Source of the DNA: Desulfonatronum thioautotrophicum
GTDB taxonomy: Bacteria; Desulfobacterota; Desulfovibrionia; Desulfovibrionales; Desulfonatronaceae
NCBI RefSeq assembly: GCF_000934745.1
Contig: NZ_JYNO01000004.1
Location: 1 to 64,000, forward strand
Direction of reading: 5' to 3'
DNA length: 64,000 bases
In this document: in pieces, positions 7,675 through 16,870 of the stretch
Layout of the letters: every line of letters begins with the position of its first letter
Numbering within the stretch: the first letter of the stretch is position 1
Notes under the pieces: generated by a model
Told to the model about the DNA's origin: nothing
The model's database searches: none
The model's input: only the letters and a program-made list of their open reading frames with translations
Position numbers and translations under genes: made by a program

Positions 7675-8826
7675 TCAGCTATCCGGTTGGGTCAAAAACA
7701 GATCATAGTCCGCAGGGGTCACGGCCATGGTCGATACCTCGGGGTAGGCGTTGGTGAAGGTTTTGGGGAAGGAGGCCTTCCGGCCCGGATTCCACTTGAA
7801 TTCAACAGCCAAAAGCCTATCCGCCCTTTCTTCGATGTAGTCGATTTCCTGTTGCTGAGTGGTACGCCAGAAATATCCAGAGACATCGACTCCCTTGTTG
7901 CAAAGCAGTTTCCGCCGTTCCGAAACCATATAGTTTTCCCACAGCGCACCGGCGTCGGTACGGCTTGTCAAGGGCAGAAAATTCCCAATGAGCGCATTAC
8001 GAATACCATTGTCCAGAAAATAGATTTTCTTGCCTTTCTTGATCTCATTGCGGACATTGCGGCTAAAGGCCGGGAGCCTGAACAGGACAAAAGCCTTTTC
8101 CAGCAGATCGACATACCGCTCGACGGTGTGGCTGTCCGCTCCGGTCAGCTGCCCGATTTCATGGAAAGCGACCTCAGAGCCGAGTTGCAACGCCAAAGCC
8201 TTGACGATTTTTTCCAACAGGACCGGTTTTTTGAGACCCTCCATCATCAGCAGATCTTTGTACAGGTAGCTTCCAGCCAGCAGCCTGATCAATTCCTGGG
8301 CCTGATCGGGGTTGGTGACGACCTCGGGGTAGGAACCGAATACAAGGCGATGTTCCAAGTAGCGCCGCTCCTCGAGCAAACCGTGGTCCTGCGCCAGCTC
8401 GGCAAACGAAAGAGGGAAAAGCGTGAATTCATATTTCCGACCGGTCAGTGGTTCGTTGATGCTGGAATGCAGTTCCAGTGAGGACGAGCCGGTTGCAATG
8501 ACCTGGGTTTCGGGAATCTGGTCCGTAATCAGCTTCAGGGTCAGGCCGATGTTGGGGACACGCTGGGCCTCGTCGACGCAAAAAATCTCATGTCGGCCGA
8601 TAATGGTGCGCAGCCTGGTGGACGTCGGATTGTCCAATAGCTCGCGCACATCAGGCTCGTCGGCATTGAGGAGCAGGAACGACCGGCCCGAATCCTCGAC
8701 CACCTTCTTGATCAGAGTCGTTTTGCCGGACTGCCTGGGACCGAGCACGATGATGGCTTTGCCCAGAAACAAGCGCTTCTGGATGCGTTCTTCCAGTTCT
8801 CGGAATATAAAATGCTTCGATTTCAT
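7675..8826 (-). CDS. AAA+ ATPase of the DUF4143 type (copy 1 of 3)
   Basis: A 383-residue protein. Walker A is GPRQSGKTTL near residue 29, and Walker B is IFCVDEAQR. A sensor-like stretch VIATGSSSLEL follows, then the lid and a C-terminal DUF4143 domain with EIGQLTGADSHTVERYVDLL (winged helix) and a nuclease-like strand set (QQQEIDYIEER, then LLAVEFKWNP). Such ATPases are widespread near horizontally acquired genes; the function is not settled. It lies between the intact wecA-like gene and an extra copy of that gene's start. It is intact. Confidence 0.8.
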   Translation of the reverse strand: MKSKHFIFRELEERIQKRLFLGKAIIVLGPRQSGKTTLIKKVVEDSGRSFLLLNADEPDVRELLDNPTSTRLRTIIGRHEIFCVDEAQRVPNIGLTLKLITDQIPETQVIATGSSSLELHSSINEPLTGRKYEFTLFPLSFAELAQDHGLLEERRYLEHRLVFGSYPEVVTNPDQAQELIRLLAGSYLYKDLLMMEGLKKPVLLEKIVKALALQLGSEVAFHEIGQLTGADSHTVERYVDLLEKAFVLFRLPAFSRNVRNEIKKGKKIYFLDNGIRNALIGNFLPLTSRTDAGALWENYMVSERRKLLCNKGVDVSGYFWRTTQQQEIDYIEERADRLLAVEFKWNPGRKASFPKTFTNAYPEVSTMAVTPADYDLFLTQPDS

Positions 8827-8898
8827 TCGAATGAAATTATGCTATTTTTGGAATAGAAGCAAGAAAGGTGGTGGCATGTACTGGCAACCTGGCTGCGA

Positions 8899-9198
8899 TC
8901 AGAAAAAAATCACACTGCAATGGCATACGTAACCCCGCAGACCCACGTCCCCAGCTTTCCGGCCAGCAGCGACAATCAACCGGGACACATCCGTGCCCCA
9001 AAGCCAGGCGATGGTCAGCGCGAACCCCACGGCGGCAAAGATGGCCAATCCGTCGGTGCGGGGAATGACCCCGTCATGCACCCGACGACCAGCTGGATGA
9101 TCCACCGCCCCCACGGCCCGCCCGAACCGTCCGGCCAGCGGGGTCAGAACCAGCCCCAGGAGCAGGGCAAGGAGAAAGGTGGACAGGATGGTGGTCAT
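8899..9198 (-). pseudogene. 5' fragment of the wecA-like gene
   Basis: The frame from ATG at 9198 encodes 76 residues that differ from the start of the intact WecA-like protein (7661 downward) at only four positions, so 72 of 76 are identical. At about 8971 the similarity ends sharply after VSRLIV and an unrelated tail AAGRKAGDVG follows until a stop. Upstream, similarity ends within about ten bases of the ATG. It is too short to be an enzyme (two membrane segments at most). It is a recent duplication or a recombination scar. Confidence 0.85.
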
Positions 9199-9246
9199 GA
9201 GGTGGGCACGACAGAGAGATCATGTGGACAAGATGTGTCCGTTGGA

Positions 9247-10593
9247 TCAGTTGTCGGACAAAGCAAACCGGTAAAACGGAACGATGTCGATGCGCAACCC
9301 ATTCACCTCCCATGTATCGGGTCCATCTGACACGACAATGGTTCCTTTCTCAAGGCTGAATTGCCGACAGGCCGCTGCCAACCCTTTCACCTCACGGCGC
9401 CTCGTATCCTGACCGCTCACGTCGTGGCAGACCTGGACAGCCTCGACAACATGCCCCCTGTCGGTACACAGAAAGTTGCATTCGTTGGCCTGGTCACGAA
9501 AGTAAAAAAGTTCCCTTCCGGAACGCTTCAATTCCAAAAATACCGCATTCTCCAGAGCTTTGCCCCTGTCCTCGGAAAACTTGTATTCCACGGCATTACA
9601 AAGGCCTGTGTCAATGGCATAGACCTTTTTCTCGCCGAGTTCCCGCGCGACAAGGGATCGGTCATACCGATACAAGGTCTGCGCAAGATATGTGCTCTCC
9701 GCGTGCTCGAGAAAATCATACAAGGTATTCTTGCCAATCTTGATATTGGCCGACTTGAGTTCATTGAATATCTTATGGATGGAAAGCTGCTTTGTGGTGG
9801 AAGAGAGCAGCCTTTTCAGGAAATACTTCAGAGCAGTCACATTTTGAACCTTGTATCGTTCCACTATGTCCCGGTACAAGAGAACATTGAAGTATTCCTG
9901 AAGGATTTGGGTATGGTAACCGTGATCAAGAAACAGCAGCTCCGGAAAACCGCCCTGTTTGAGGTAGACATCCTGGGCATTCCTGACGGCGGCCACGTGA
10001 CTGGTGGAATACAGGTCCACCGTGATATCCTGGAAACGCAAATACTCCGCGAAAGACAGAGGAAATACTTCCATGCCCAACGTCCGCCCGCGCAGACCAG
10101 TGGCGATTTCCGAGCCGAGCAGCCTGGAATTTGAACCGGTCAGGATGATGTTGCGGGTGATCGTGTCATAAATCCTGCGCACAAAACGTTCCCAGCCATC
10201 CACGTTCTGGATTTCATCGAAAAAGAAGTGGCAGTCCGCCAGTGGTTGGTGTGGATACAGTTCCTGGTAGGCCTGAATGATCAGATCCAGTTCGTCCACG
10301 GCCAGATCCAGCCGTTCGTCCTCAAAACTGAGGTAGAGGATGGGGGTCTTGTCCTTTTGTTCGGCAAGCCTGTTGACGGCGTCCAGCAAGATGGACGTCT
10401 TCCCGCACCGCCGCACTCCCATCACGGTGATAATTTTCCCCGTGTCCAAGGGAAGCTCCAGATCCCTGGACTTGACGTCGAACCTGGGCTGAATGTGGAA
10501 GGTTCGTAATATCTGTTTGAGGATTTCCTTCTTTTGCACGAAGAAAGATTCGCTTATGATTTTCTTTGTGTCAAGACGGGTTTTTGCGGACAA
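9247..10593 (-). CDS. AAA+ ATPase of the DUF4143 type (copy 2 of 3)
   Basis: A 448-residue protein with Walker A GVRRCGKTSI near residue 57, Walker B HFFFDEIQN and an arginine/sensor stretch ILTGSNSRLLGSEIAT. The C-terminal part includes STTKQLSIHKIFNELKSANI (winged helix) and ends in strands with ALENAVFLELKR and VEAVQVCHD, the DUF4143 nuclease-like fold. It is clearly a different lineage from the copies at 7675 and 14541. It sits just upstream of the wecA fragment and follows the AT-rich glycosyltransferase genes. Function unknown. Confidence 0.8.
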   Translation of the reverse strand: MSAKTRLDTKKIISESFFVQKKEILKQILRTFHIQPRFDVKSRDLELPLDTGKIITVMGVRRCGKTSILLDAVNRLAEQKDKTPILYLSFEDERLDLAVDELDLIIQAYQELYPHQPLADCHFFFDEIQNVDGWERFVRRIYDTITRNIILTGSNSRLLGSEIATGLRGRTLGMEVFPLSFAEYLRFQDITVDLYSTSHVAAVRNAQDVYLKQGGFPELLFLDHGYHTQILQEYFNVLLYRDIVERYKVQNVTALKYFLKRLLSSTTKQLSIHKIFNELKSANIKIGKNTLYDFLEHAESTYLAQTLYRYDRSLVARELGEKKVYAIDTGLCNAVEYKFSEDRGKALENAVFLELKRSGRELFYFRDQANECNFLCTDRGHVVEAVQVCHDVSGQDTRRREVKGLAAACRQFSLEKGTIVVSDGPDTWEVNGLRIDIVPFYRFALSDN

Positions 10594-10973
10594 GGTACAA
10601 GGTACTCAGGCCAAACCCTGGATAGCAGCTCTCAAGGCAGGTTTTTCGGGAGGCTGATAGCGATGTATTCATTTAAAGGCTGGAATGGTTCAGAATCTGT
10701 TGACACATAAAGAAGTAAACCGCTCGCTTCACTCAAGCGGTCCATGGCCACCATCATCCCTTAGTTCGACTTTTCTGCACGACTTTGCAGAAAAGTCATG
10801 GCGAAGCCGCAATATGGTGCAAAATAGTCGGGAATTTTCGGGACAATAAGCATGCAGAGAGGCACGGATGGCCGGATGTGATAAAGAATATGCCCAAATG
10901 GGTGTCGTTGTGTTAACAATTGATCATGCTCAACTCTGAAATAAACTTTGGAAAACAGAAAAATGGTAAAAAA
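10594..10973. other. Intergenic region with a perfect hairpin
   Basis: No gene is supported. It contains a perfect inverted repeat at 10768-10797 with 12-base arms GACTTTTCTGCA and TGCAGAAAAGTC around CGACTT. There is no T-run after it on either strand, so it is not a standard terminator. A weaker hairpin (ACCGCT ... AGCGGT) lies at about 10719-10741. Confidence 0.5.
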
Positions 10974-11672
10974 TTAGAAAGCATCGGCGAAAGGTCTGAT
11001 GACATAAAATCTGGTTGTCGATTTATTGATGACGCTGACCATTTTTATGTTATTCAAACGGCTTAAAAAATCATCAATATCACGATAATCAAAACCCAGG
11101 TGTGTTGCGTACCGCTCTTTACTTGATCGGAATCGCGACAGGCGTTGGCCACGAAACAGGGCAAGCAAATAGTCTTTTGGCGATATGCCAAGTTCCTGAA
11201 GCTCCCTGCCAAGGCTTCTCTTGGCGATGATCTTTCCAAGACCGATTATTCCGATTTCGATAGGTACTGTGATCAGTAGCGTGCCGCCGGATTTGACGCT
11301 GTTCAGTAATACTTGCATGGCATTGACGAGATTGCCTACATGCTCCAGGGTTTCCAGGCAGGTGACAAAGTCGAACTGAAGATCAGAGTGATGCTCATTT
11401 AGGTCGAGCTTCTGAAAGTGAATTGAAGGATAGGCAGCCTGAGCTGCCTTGAGATTGTCTATATTTGCATCAAAACCATATGATTGTTGTGCATGAATGG
11501 AAGTGACCAAAAGATTTGTCAGATACCCGTTAGAACACCCAAAGTCAGCATAAGTAGTTACAGATGAAGATGCATATTGTTTCACAAGTTTAATTATGCG
11601 CCGCATACGCAAGCGGTGGGGCAGATTTCTTATTCGGCCGTCTGTATATGTGAGGGAGTGATCAAGAGGCAT
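10974..11672 (-). CDS. SAM-dependent methyltransferase of the glycan locus
   Basis: A 232-residue class I methyltransferase. Motif I is TYADFGCSNGYLTNLL, the acidic second-strand end is SYGFDANIDNLKAA, and the motif-IV region is FDFVTCLETLEHVGNL followed by LNSVKSGGTLLITVPIE. The layout matches the UbiE/Methyltransf_11 group, which often methylates sugars or lipid carriers in O-antigen loci. The exact acceptor is unknown. It is the last gene of the AT-richer block 10974-14150. Confidence 0.75.
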   Translation of the reverse strand: MPLDHSLTYTDGRIRNLPHRLRMRRIIKLVKQYASSSVTTYADFGCSNGYLTNLLVTSIHAQQSYGFDANIDNLKAAQAAYPSIHFQKLDLNEHHSDLQFDFVTCLETLEHVGNLVNAMQVLLNSVKSGGTLLITVPIEIGIIGLGKIIAKRSLGRELQELGISPKDYLLALFRGQRLSRFRSSKERYATHLGFDYRDIDDFLSRLNNIKMVSVINKSTTRFYVIRPFADAF

Positions 11673-11711
11673 TGTAACCTAAATAAATTTCTGAAATATA
11701 AATATTTGTAT

Positions 11712-12530
11712 TTATCGCCAAGCAACTTTGTATATTGATTTAAGAATTATTTGTGGAAGCATACGAACAGTACAACGAAGAGTAATGTTTGTTATGAAAC
11801 GGACAGGTCCAATAAAACCTAAATTTAAAAAATCAATTTGATTTTTTATATCGTATTTTACTCTTCGGAAGCCAGATCTTCTGGCCACGGAACCTTTTCC
11901 GCAGCGGACATTGACTAGGTACTCAGGAAGGTTTGCAAAATGGGACCCATTGACAAGCATACGCACCCACAAATTATAATCTTGTGCAATAGGATAATCA
12001 TTATAGCCACCTGCAGCAAGAACAGCTTTTTTCCGAAACATCACAGTCATGTGGTTAAAAGGACACCGTGTTTTGGAAAAGGTGGCAATTTTATCGTGAT
12101 GCAGAGGGAGTCTGCGGTAATTGATAATTTTACGTGGATCATCTTCAAATTCTGTTATCCAACTGCCAACAACGTCAACATCCGGATTTTTTGACAAAAA
12201 ATTGTGTTGTGTTTTAAAACGATCTGGTGCACAGATGTCATCAGCGTCCATTCGAGCAATGAAATTTTGGTTACAAGCGGCCATTCCTTTTTTCAAGGCG
12301 AGTGACAAACCCAAGTTTTTTGGCATTTTTATTGTAAATATATTAATAGATTTTCTATAATAATCAATGCAATTTTGTAATTCTTTGGATATTAATCCAT
12401 TTTCAATCAAAATCAATTCACTTGCTTCTAATGATTGTTTTTTTATGCTTTGCAATGATTCATCAAACGCTTTTGGTGAATCACCATCATATACAGACAT
12501 GAGAACAGAAATTCCGTTTTGATTCATCAT
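11712..12530 (-). CDS. Glycosyltransferase family 2 (AmsE-like)
   Basis: A 272-residue GT-A enzyme: ISVLMSVYDGDSPKAFDESL at the start, then LILIENG, and the donor-metal motif ARMDADDICAPDRF. This DADD/DxD version and the later FNHMTVMFRKKAVLAAGGY stretch are typical of the group named for AmsE, which adds a hexose during capsule or O-antigen assembly. Its start lies seven bases after the previous gene's stop, and the base composition is AT-rich compared with the flanking chromosome. Confidence 0.8.
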   Translation of the reverse strand: MMNQNGISVLMSVYDGDSPKAFDESLQSIKKQSLEASELILIENGLISKELQNCIDYYRKSINIFTIKMPKNLGLSLALKKGMAACNQNFIARMDADDICAPDRFKTQHNFLSKNPDVDVVGSWITEFEDDPRKIINYRRLPLHHDKIATFSKTRCPFNHMTVMFRKKAVLAAGGYNDYPIAQDYNLWVRMLVNGSHFANLPEYLVNVRCGKGSVARRSGFRRVKYDIKNQIDFLNLGFIGPVRFITNITLRCTVRMLPQIILKSIYKVAWR

Positions 12531-12536
12531 TATATG

Positions 12537-13601
12537 TTAATTTTGAATAAAAATGTTAATATTATTAGAAATATCAATCCAATTTAATTTATTTTGTTTA
12601 ATATATAGTTCTCTAGATATATTTTCATAAACAGTTGGTTCTTTGATGAGTCTAATCAATCCTTTTTTAATACTTTCAGAATCTCCTTTTACAAATATTG
12701 CTTCATTTTCACTAAGTTGCTCTTTTAATCCTTCTTTGTTAGAAACTATCATAGGTATTGATGCTGCTATGCCTATTGTTAAGACTCCTGACTGACTCGC
12801 TTCACGGTAAGGCAAAACAAGTATATCACATTTATTAAAATATTTTGCAATGTCTTCTTCGTGTACGTATTCATCAACAATGTTAATATATTCCTGATTA
12901 TTTATTTTTAAATTGTGATACCATTTTCCAACAATATGTAATTTATCGATTGTTCCGTGGATTTCTTCAACAGCATCTATTAGTTCAATTATGCCTTTTG
13001 ATTCGAGGACTTTTCCAAAGAAAAGGATATTCATCTTTGGTTTCCACGTTCTTGGTGTACTTATAATGCCGTTTGGATAAATAAGTCCATGAGGTTGTAT
13101 TGTCGTTTTGGTACTTTGACTGATTCCATATTTATTTATTGTTTTTTCTCTTACATATTTTGTTAAAAAAATTAAATGAGTAGAATTTTTTATGCAAAAT
13201 CTCAACAAGATATCTGATTTAATATTGTTTTTTATAATTAATGGCCCATCATGAATTGTTACATAAATTTTTTTGTTGAATAGTTTAAAAATACATATAA
13301 AAAGTGGAGACCAACTGTGGAGGTATGGTAGATATAAACAATCATACTTTTTTGTTAAGACGCCATGCGCTATTTTTAATAAATAAAAAGGTAAATAGAA
13401 AAAGCTATAAATAATTGATTTAATTCCAAAATCGTAAGTATTCCACATCTCGTTTGATGAAGGAGATGCAACAATAGAATTTTTAGAAGATATTACATAT
13501 TTCTCTCGGTCTAGATTGTTGATGATATTTCTTGCATAATGTAAGCTGCCTCCGCTTACTCCAATATTTAATATTAATAACATTAGAATATTTATTTCCA
13601 A
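12537..13601 (-). CDS. Glycosyltransferase family 4/1
   Basis: A 354-residue GT-B enzyme. The N-terminal half has a glycine-rich turn (NIGVSGGSLHYARNIINN) and the C-terminal half has MNILFFGKVLESKGIIELID, then IVGKWY and DILVLPYREASQSGVLTIGI. That last E-A-S-x-S-G-V-L stretch is the nucleotide-sugar site of family 4. The gene is very AT-rich and overlaps the following glycosyltransferase start by ten bases. The sugar cannot be told from sequence. Confidence 0.8.
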   Translation of the reverse strand: MEINILMLLILNIGVSGGSLHYARNIINNLDREKYVISSKNSIVASPSSNEMWNTYDFGIKSIIYSFFYLPFYLLKIAHGVLTKKYDCLYLPYLHSWSPLFICIFKLFNKKIYVTIHDGPLIIKNNIKSDILLRFCIKNSTHLIFLTKYVREKTINKYGISQSTKTTIQPHGLIYPNGIISTPRTWKPKMNILFFGKVLESKGIIELIDAVEEIHGTIDKLHIVGKWYHNLKINNQEYINIVDEYVHEEDIAKYFNKCDILVLPYREASQSGVLTIGIAASIPMIVSNKEGLKEQLSENEAIFVKGDSESIKKGLIRLIKEPTVYENISRELYIKQNKLNWIDISNNINIFIQN

Positions 13602-14548
13602 GATTTTGAGCTAGATTTAATTGAGTATAATGCAACGTATAATGTATAGAAAAATATATTAATATGATAAGGTATATATTTAGATCTGGCATCAAAATTT
13701 TCTTTGGCACGTATTAGGTAAGCACCTTTTTTTTCTGAAATTCCTTGTATTCTCACGTTTGTCAACGGTTTATTTATATTATATATTTTTAAAGATTTGT
13801 TGAAGTACAATCGTAATAAATATTCATAGTCAGCTGATATTTTATAATTATAATCATAAAGCCCATTTTTTTTATATTCAACTAAAGATAAAAAGAAAGC
13901 TGGGTGATTTATTGGCATTCGAAACAAAATTTTGAAAACATTTGGATTCCCTTTTGAAACAGTAAATAGGTATTTTGATTTTTCATCAACTCTTATAATA
14001 TCTCCTGTATATACATGTATCTTGTTCTTGAAGTTATTACTTGCAAGCGAAATATGTTCTAACGCATAAGTAAAAAAGAAATCATCAGAGTTCAAAGTGG
14101 ATATAAATTGTCCTGTACTTGTAGTTACCCCTTTATTCATCGCATCATAAATCCCCTTATCCTTCTCGCTCACCCAGTAGTCAATCCCATTTTCATATTT
14201 CCGGATGATATCCAGCGACCAGTCCGTGCTCCCTCCGTCGATGACGATATACTCCACGTTGTCGTAGGTCTGGTTGAGGACGCTGAGGATGGTTTCTTCC
14301 AGGTGTTTGGCTCCGTTGAGGACCACGGTGATCACCGTGATCAGGGGTTTGTCCGGCAGGCTGCGCTTGAACAGTCCCTGGGTGCGCAAGCCGCCTTGCC
14401 CGGTGCGGTTTTCGCCCTCAGGCAGGAACAGGACTGTCTCGAACGTGTCCTCGGGCTTATTCACGATGACCGGTTTTTCCCGGGTCACCAGCCGGGTGGT
14501 GCTGTAATCGCTGTTCAGGCAGATGGTGTCGTTGTGCTGGTCACGCAC
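13592..14548 (-). CDS. Chimeric glycosyltransferase family 2
   Basis: A 318-residue GT-A protein: PLITVITVVLNGAKHLEETI, then YIVIDGGSTDWSLDI and FISTLNSDDFFF (metal site). The first ~95 residues before the GT core are an unusual extension with no recognised fold (MRDQHNDTICLNSDYSTTRL onward). The DNA is visibly mixed: from 14548 down to about 14160 it is GC-rich like the chromosome, and below that it is AT-rich like its glycosyltransferase neighbours. The join falls in the middle of the catalytic domain, near WVSEKDKGIYDAMNKG. This suggests recombination that kept the resident 5' end. Its start overlaps the ATPase gene's stop. Confidence 0.8.
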   Translation of the reverse strand: MRDQHNDTICLNSDYSTTRLVTREKPVIVNKPEDTFETVLFLPEGENRTGQGGLRTQGLFKRSLPDKPLITVITVVLNGAKHLEETILSVLNQTYDNVEYIVIDGGSTDWSLDIIRKYENGIDYWVSEKDKGIYDAMNKGVTTSTGQFISTLNSDDFFFTYALEHISLASNNFKNKIHVYTGDIIRVDEKSKYLFTVSKGNPNVFKILFRMPINHPAFFLSLVEYKKNGLYDYNYKISADYEYLLRLYFNKSLKIYNINKPLTNVRIQGISEKKGAYLIRAKENFDARSKYIPYHINIFFYTLYVALYSIKSSSKSWK

Positions 14549-15707
14549 GGTTCCTCTCCTTCAAGTCAGCCAATGTCTCCAGTCCAACGGCCTGAACGCA
14601 GTCATCCAGGGGGAAGCGCTCGGAGCCTGGGTATACGATAAATAATTCGTCAATTTTGAGATCGTGCCGCGCGATGCGCAGCGAGCGGGTCAAGCGTGGC
14701 GCATCGGTGTGCTTGACTTCAAAGCCCATTCTTTTGGCTCCGCTAAAGAGCAGCAAATCCAGCTCGGCCTTTCCGTGCGCGGACCAGAAGTAGCATTCAC
14801 CGGGTCCGGTTTCAAAGAGCCTGACGATGGACTCAATGGCGAACCCCTCCCAGGAAGGGCCGAGCTTGGGATGAAACATCAGGGCCTCGTTGTCCTCAAT
14901 GCCAAGTAGGGTGTGGTAAATGCCCGAATCGCGGACATACATCTTGGAGGACTTGACTTGGCGCTTGCTGATATTTTCATGCCACGGCGGCAATTGGCGG
15001 ATCATGAACGTGGATTCCAGCAGATCCAGATATCTGCGGATGGTGTTGTCCGACGCTCCGAACGACCGGCCAAGCTCCGAGTAGTTGACCGTCTGGCCGT
15101 GATAGTGGGCCAGCATCATCCAGAAGCGCCGCAAGGCCTGAGGCGGTATCGAAAAGCCCAGAGCAGGGATGTCCCGCTCCAGGAACGTGGCGACATATGC
15201 CTTGCGCCAGGCTGCCGCTGCACGATTTGATGCAGCCAAAAAAGACGGTGGATAGCCGCCGGCCAGCCAAAGCCGGTTCAGTTGGCCAGTCCCGGTCTCA
15301 AAAAAGGAAAATGGCGTAAGCTCGATGGTCCCGATTCGACCGGCAAGGGTTTCCGAGGACTGGCGAAGCAGATCCCGTGAGGCACTGCCGAGAATCAGGA
15401 ACCGGGCTTGGTTGTCCGGCCGATCAACCAGAACCCGCAGCACTTGGAAAAGCCCCGGGGATCTCTGAACCTCATCAATGACCACAAGCCCTTGCAAGCC
15501 CTCCAGGGCAAGTTTCGGCGACTCAAGCCGCGCCAAGTGGGTCGGGTCCTCCAGGTCAAAGCGGACTGCGGTTTCATGCTCGAATCGATCGGCGTACATC
15601 CGGGCCAGGGTTGTCTTGCCGCACTGGCGCGGGCCCAGTACGGCGACGACCGGATGGATCGCGAATTGGAAACGAATCTGCTCCAAATACCCCTGACGTT
15701 CGATCAT
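14541..15707 (-). CDS. AAA+ ATPase of the DUF4143 type (copy 3 of 3)
   Basis: A 388-residue protein starting MIERQGYLEQIRFQFAIHPV. Walker A is GPRQCGKTTLARM near residue 25, Walker B is LVVIDEVQRSPG, the sensor is LILGSASRDLLRQSSETLAG, and the C-terminal DUF4143 part has YSELGRSFGASDNTIRRYLD and a strand with AELDLLLFSGAKRMGFEVKH. The E-D-x(n)-E-V-K order resembles restriction-like nuclease strands, though activity is not established. It precedes and slightly overlaps the chimeric glycosyltransferase gene. Confidence 0.8.
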   Translation of the reverse strand: MIERQGYLEQIRFQFAIHPVVAVLGPRQCGKTTLARMYADRFEHETAVRFDLEDPTHLARLESPKLALEGLQGLVVIDEVQRSPGLFQVLRVLVDRPDNQARFLILGSASRDLLRQSSETLAGRIGTIELTPFSFFETGTGQLNRLWLAGGYPPSFLAASNRAAAAWRKAYVATFLERDIPALGFSIPPQALRRFWMMLAHYHGQTVNYSELGRSFGASDNTIRRYLDLLESTFMIRQLPPWHENISKRQVKSSKMYVRDSGIYHTLLGIEDNEALMFHPKLGPSWEGFAIESIVRLFETGPGECYFWSAHGKAELDLLLFSGAKRMGFEVKHTDAPRLTRSLRIARHDLKIDELFIVYPGSERFPLDDCVQAVGLETLADLKERNRA

Positions 15708-15801
15708 CGCGGACCTTGATTGAAAATTCGAACTTGCATGTCGATTTTTCAGGATTAATGTGTTGAAATTCAGAAGATGTCAAGACTCGTCATTTATCTG
15801 A

Positions 15802-15946
15802 GTGTTGGAAAAGTCCTTATCCGGCAGTCCGTTCAAAAACCCCAAGTGCAAGGAACAAAAAAAATCAAGGTCGAAGTGTATTTATTCATACGTGAGAGTG
15901 TGAACTTTTAGCAGGGACGCAGCAATTGGGAGTTTTTCAACTGACT
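15802..15946. repeat. MITE-like imperfect palindrome, copy 1
   Basis: About 145 bases bounded by GGCAGTCCGTTCAAAAACCC on one side and the complement of GTTGAAAAACTCCCAATTGC on the other, with CTTGCACTT near the middle of one arm. It recurs in opposite orientation at 37123-37278 and again at 55672-55838. Each copy is intergenic and has ends that pair with each other, like a non-autonomous mobile palindrome. The next ~160 bases, to 16105, hold no gene. Confidence 0.65.
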
Positions 15947-16105
15947 GTTACGGGATTTCCTCGGAAGATGTCGCCAGGTCAGTCCGCCATTCGGCTTGCC
16001 TGGCCCGCGGAGCATCGAACAGACCGGGAGCAAGGCTCCGGAAAGGATGCATGGAGCTGTTATATTGGTAAATCAAGCGGTGGCACGGGCTCATCGTGTC
16101 GAGAA

Positions 16106-16870
16106 TTACTGCCAGGTCTCACGGAAATACAGCACCCGGTCTTTCTGTTGCGGATCAATCAGAAACGGCTCCACGTCCCGGGCCAGGAAGTCCAGGTCCA
16201 GATCGTCCAGCCTGCGGGTGAACATCTGGATGAATTCCGGCTTGTCCACGCCAAGGGCCTTTTGGATAAATGCGTACTCCGGCCGGGTCATGCCCAGGAG
16301 AAAAGAGACGTCGTAGAGATCGCGCCCTTTCTCCCGCCTGCGAAAGAGCACGGTCAGCATCTTCTGGGCCAGCAGGATTTCCACTGGGGCGTTGATAATC
16401 CGCCGAAACACGCCGAACCTGTTCAGCAGGGTGATCCTCGGTTCGTAGTGTCTCTCCTTGGCCTCCGCATCGACCCGGACCAGAATCTTCCTGCCTTTGT
16501 CCGGGCTGATTCCGGTCTTGAAGAGCAGTTCCGGAAACCGGATATGACAGTGATACGCGCCGCTCTCCACCAGGCGGTATTCCACGGTGAAGCCCTTGTA
16601 TTCCATGTCCCGGCAGGCCTTGCCCAGAAGCAGCTCAAAATCCGCGAAGGAAAGCCCGAAATTGTCAAAGTCCAGGTCCTCGGAAAAGCGGAGGCTGCCG
16701 TGCAGAATGCGGATGGCCGTGCCGCCGATGAAGCTCAAATGCGCCGCCGCGGCGTCCTTGAACAGGGAATCCAAAAGCTCGTGCTGGAGATACTCCACCA
16801 GCGCGGCCTGGGGGTTGCGCCGAAACACGGGTTCCGGGAAATTGGCCCTGATCTGGTCTATGGTAAGCAT
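16106..16870 (-). CDS. AbiEii-like nucleotidyltransferase toxin (AbiE pair 1)
   Basis: A 254-residue protein from ATG at 16870; a GTG at 16882 is an alternative start. It has the family-defining segment LSFIGGTAIRILHGSLRFSE followed by DLDFD, i.e. the GG-x-A-x-R and D-x-D nucleotidyltransferase motifs. A later stretch ILLAQKMLTVLFRRREKGRD carries the K and the R-x-K-x-R-D-x-Y/D pattern of DUF1814. AbiEii proteins transfer nucleotides to tRNA or to other acceptors and act as type IV-like toxins. Its start overlaps the partner gene's stop by 13 bases. Confidence 0.8.
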   Translation of the reverse strand: MLTIDQIRANFPEPVFRRNPQAALVEYLQHELLDSLFKDAAAAHLSFIGGTAIRILHGSLRFSEDLDFDNFGLSFADFELLLGKACRDMEYKGFTVEYRLVESGAYHCHIRFPELLFKTGISPDKGRKILVRVDAEAKERHYEPRITLLNRFGVFRRIINAPVEILLAQKMLTVLFRRREKGRDLYDVSFLLGMTRPEYAFIQKALGVDKPEFIQMFTRRLDDLDLDFLARDVEPFLIDPQQKDRVLYFRETWQ

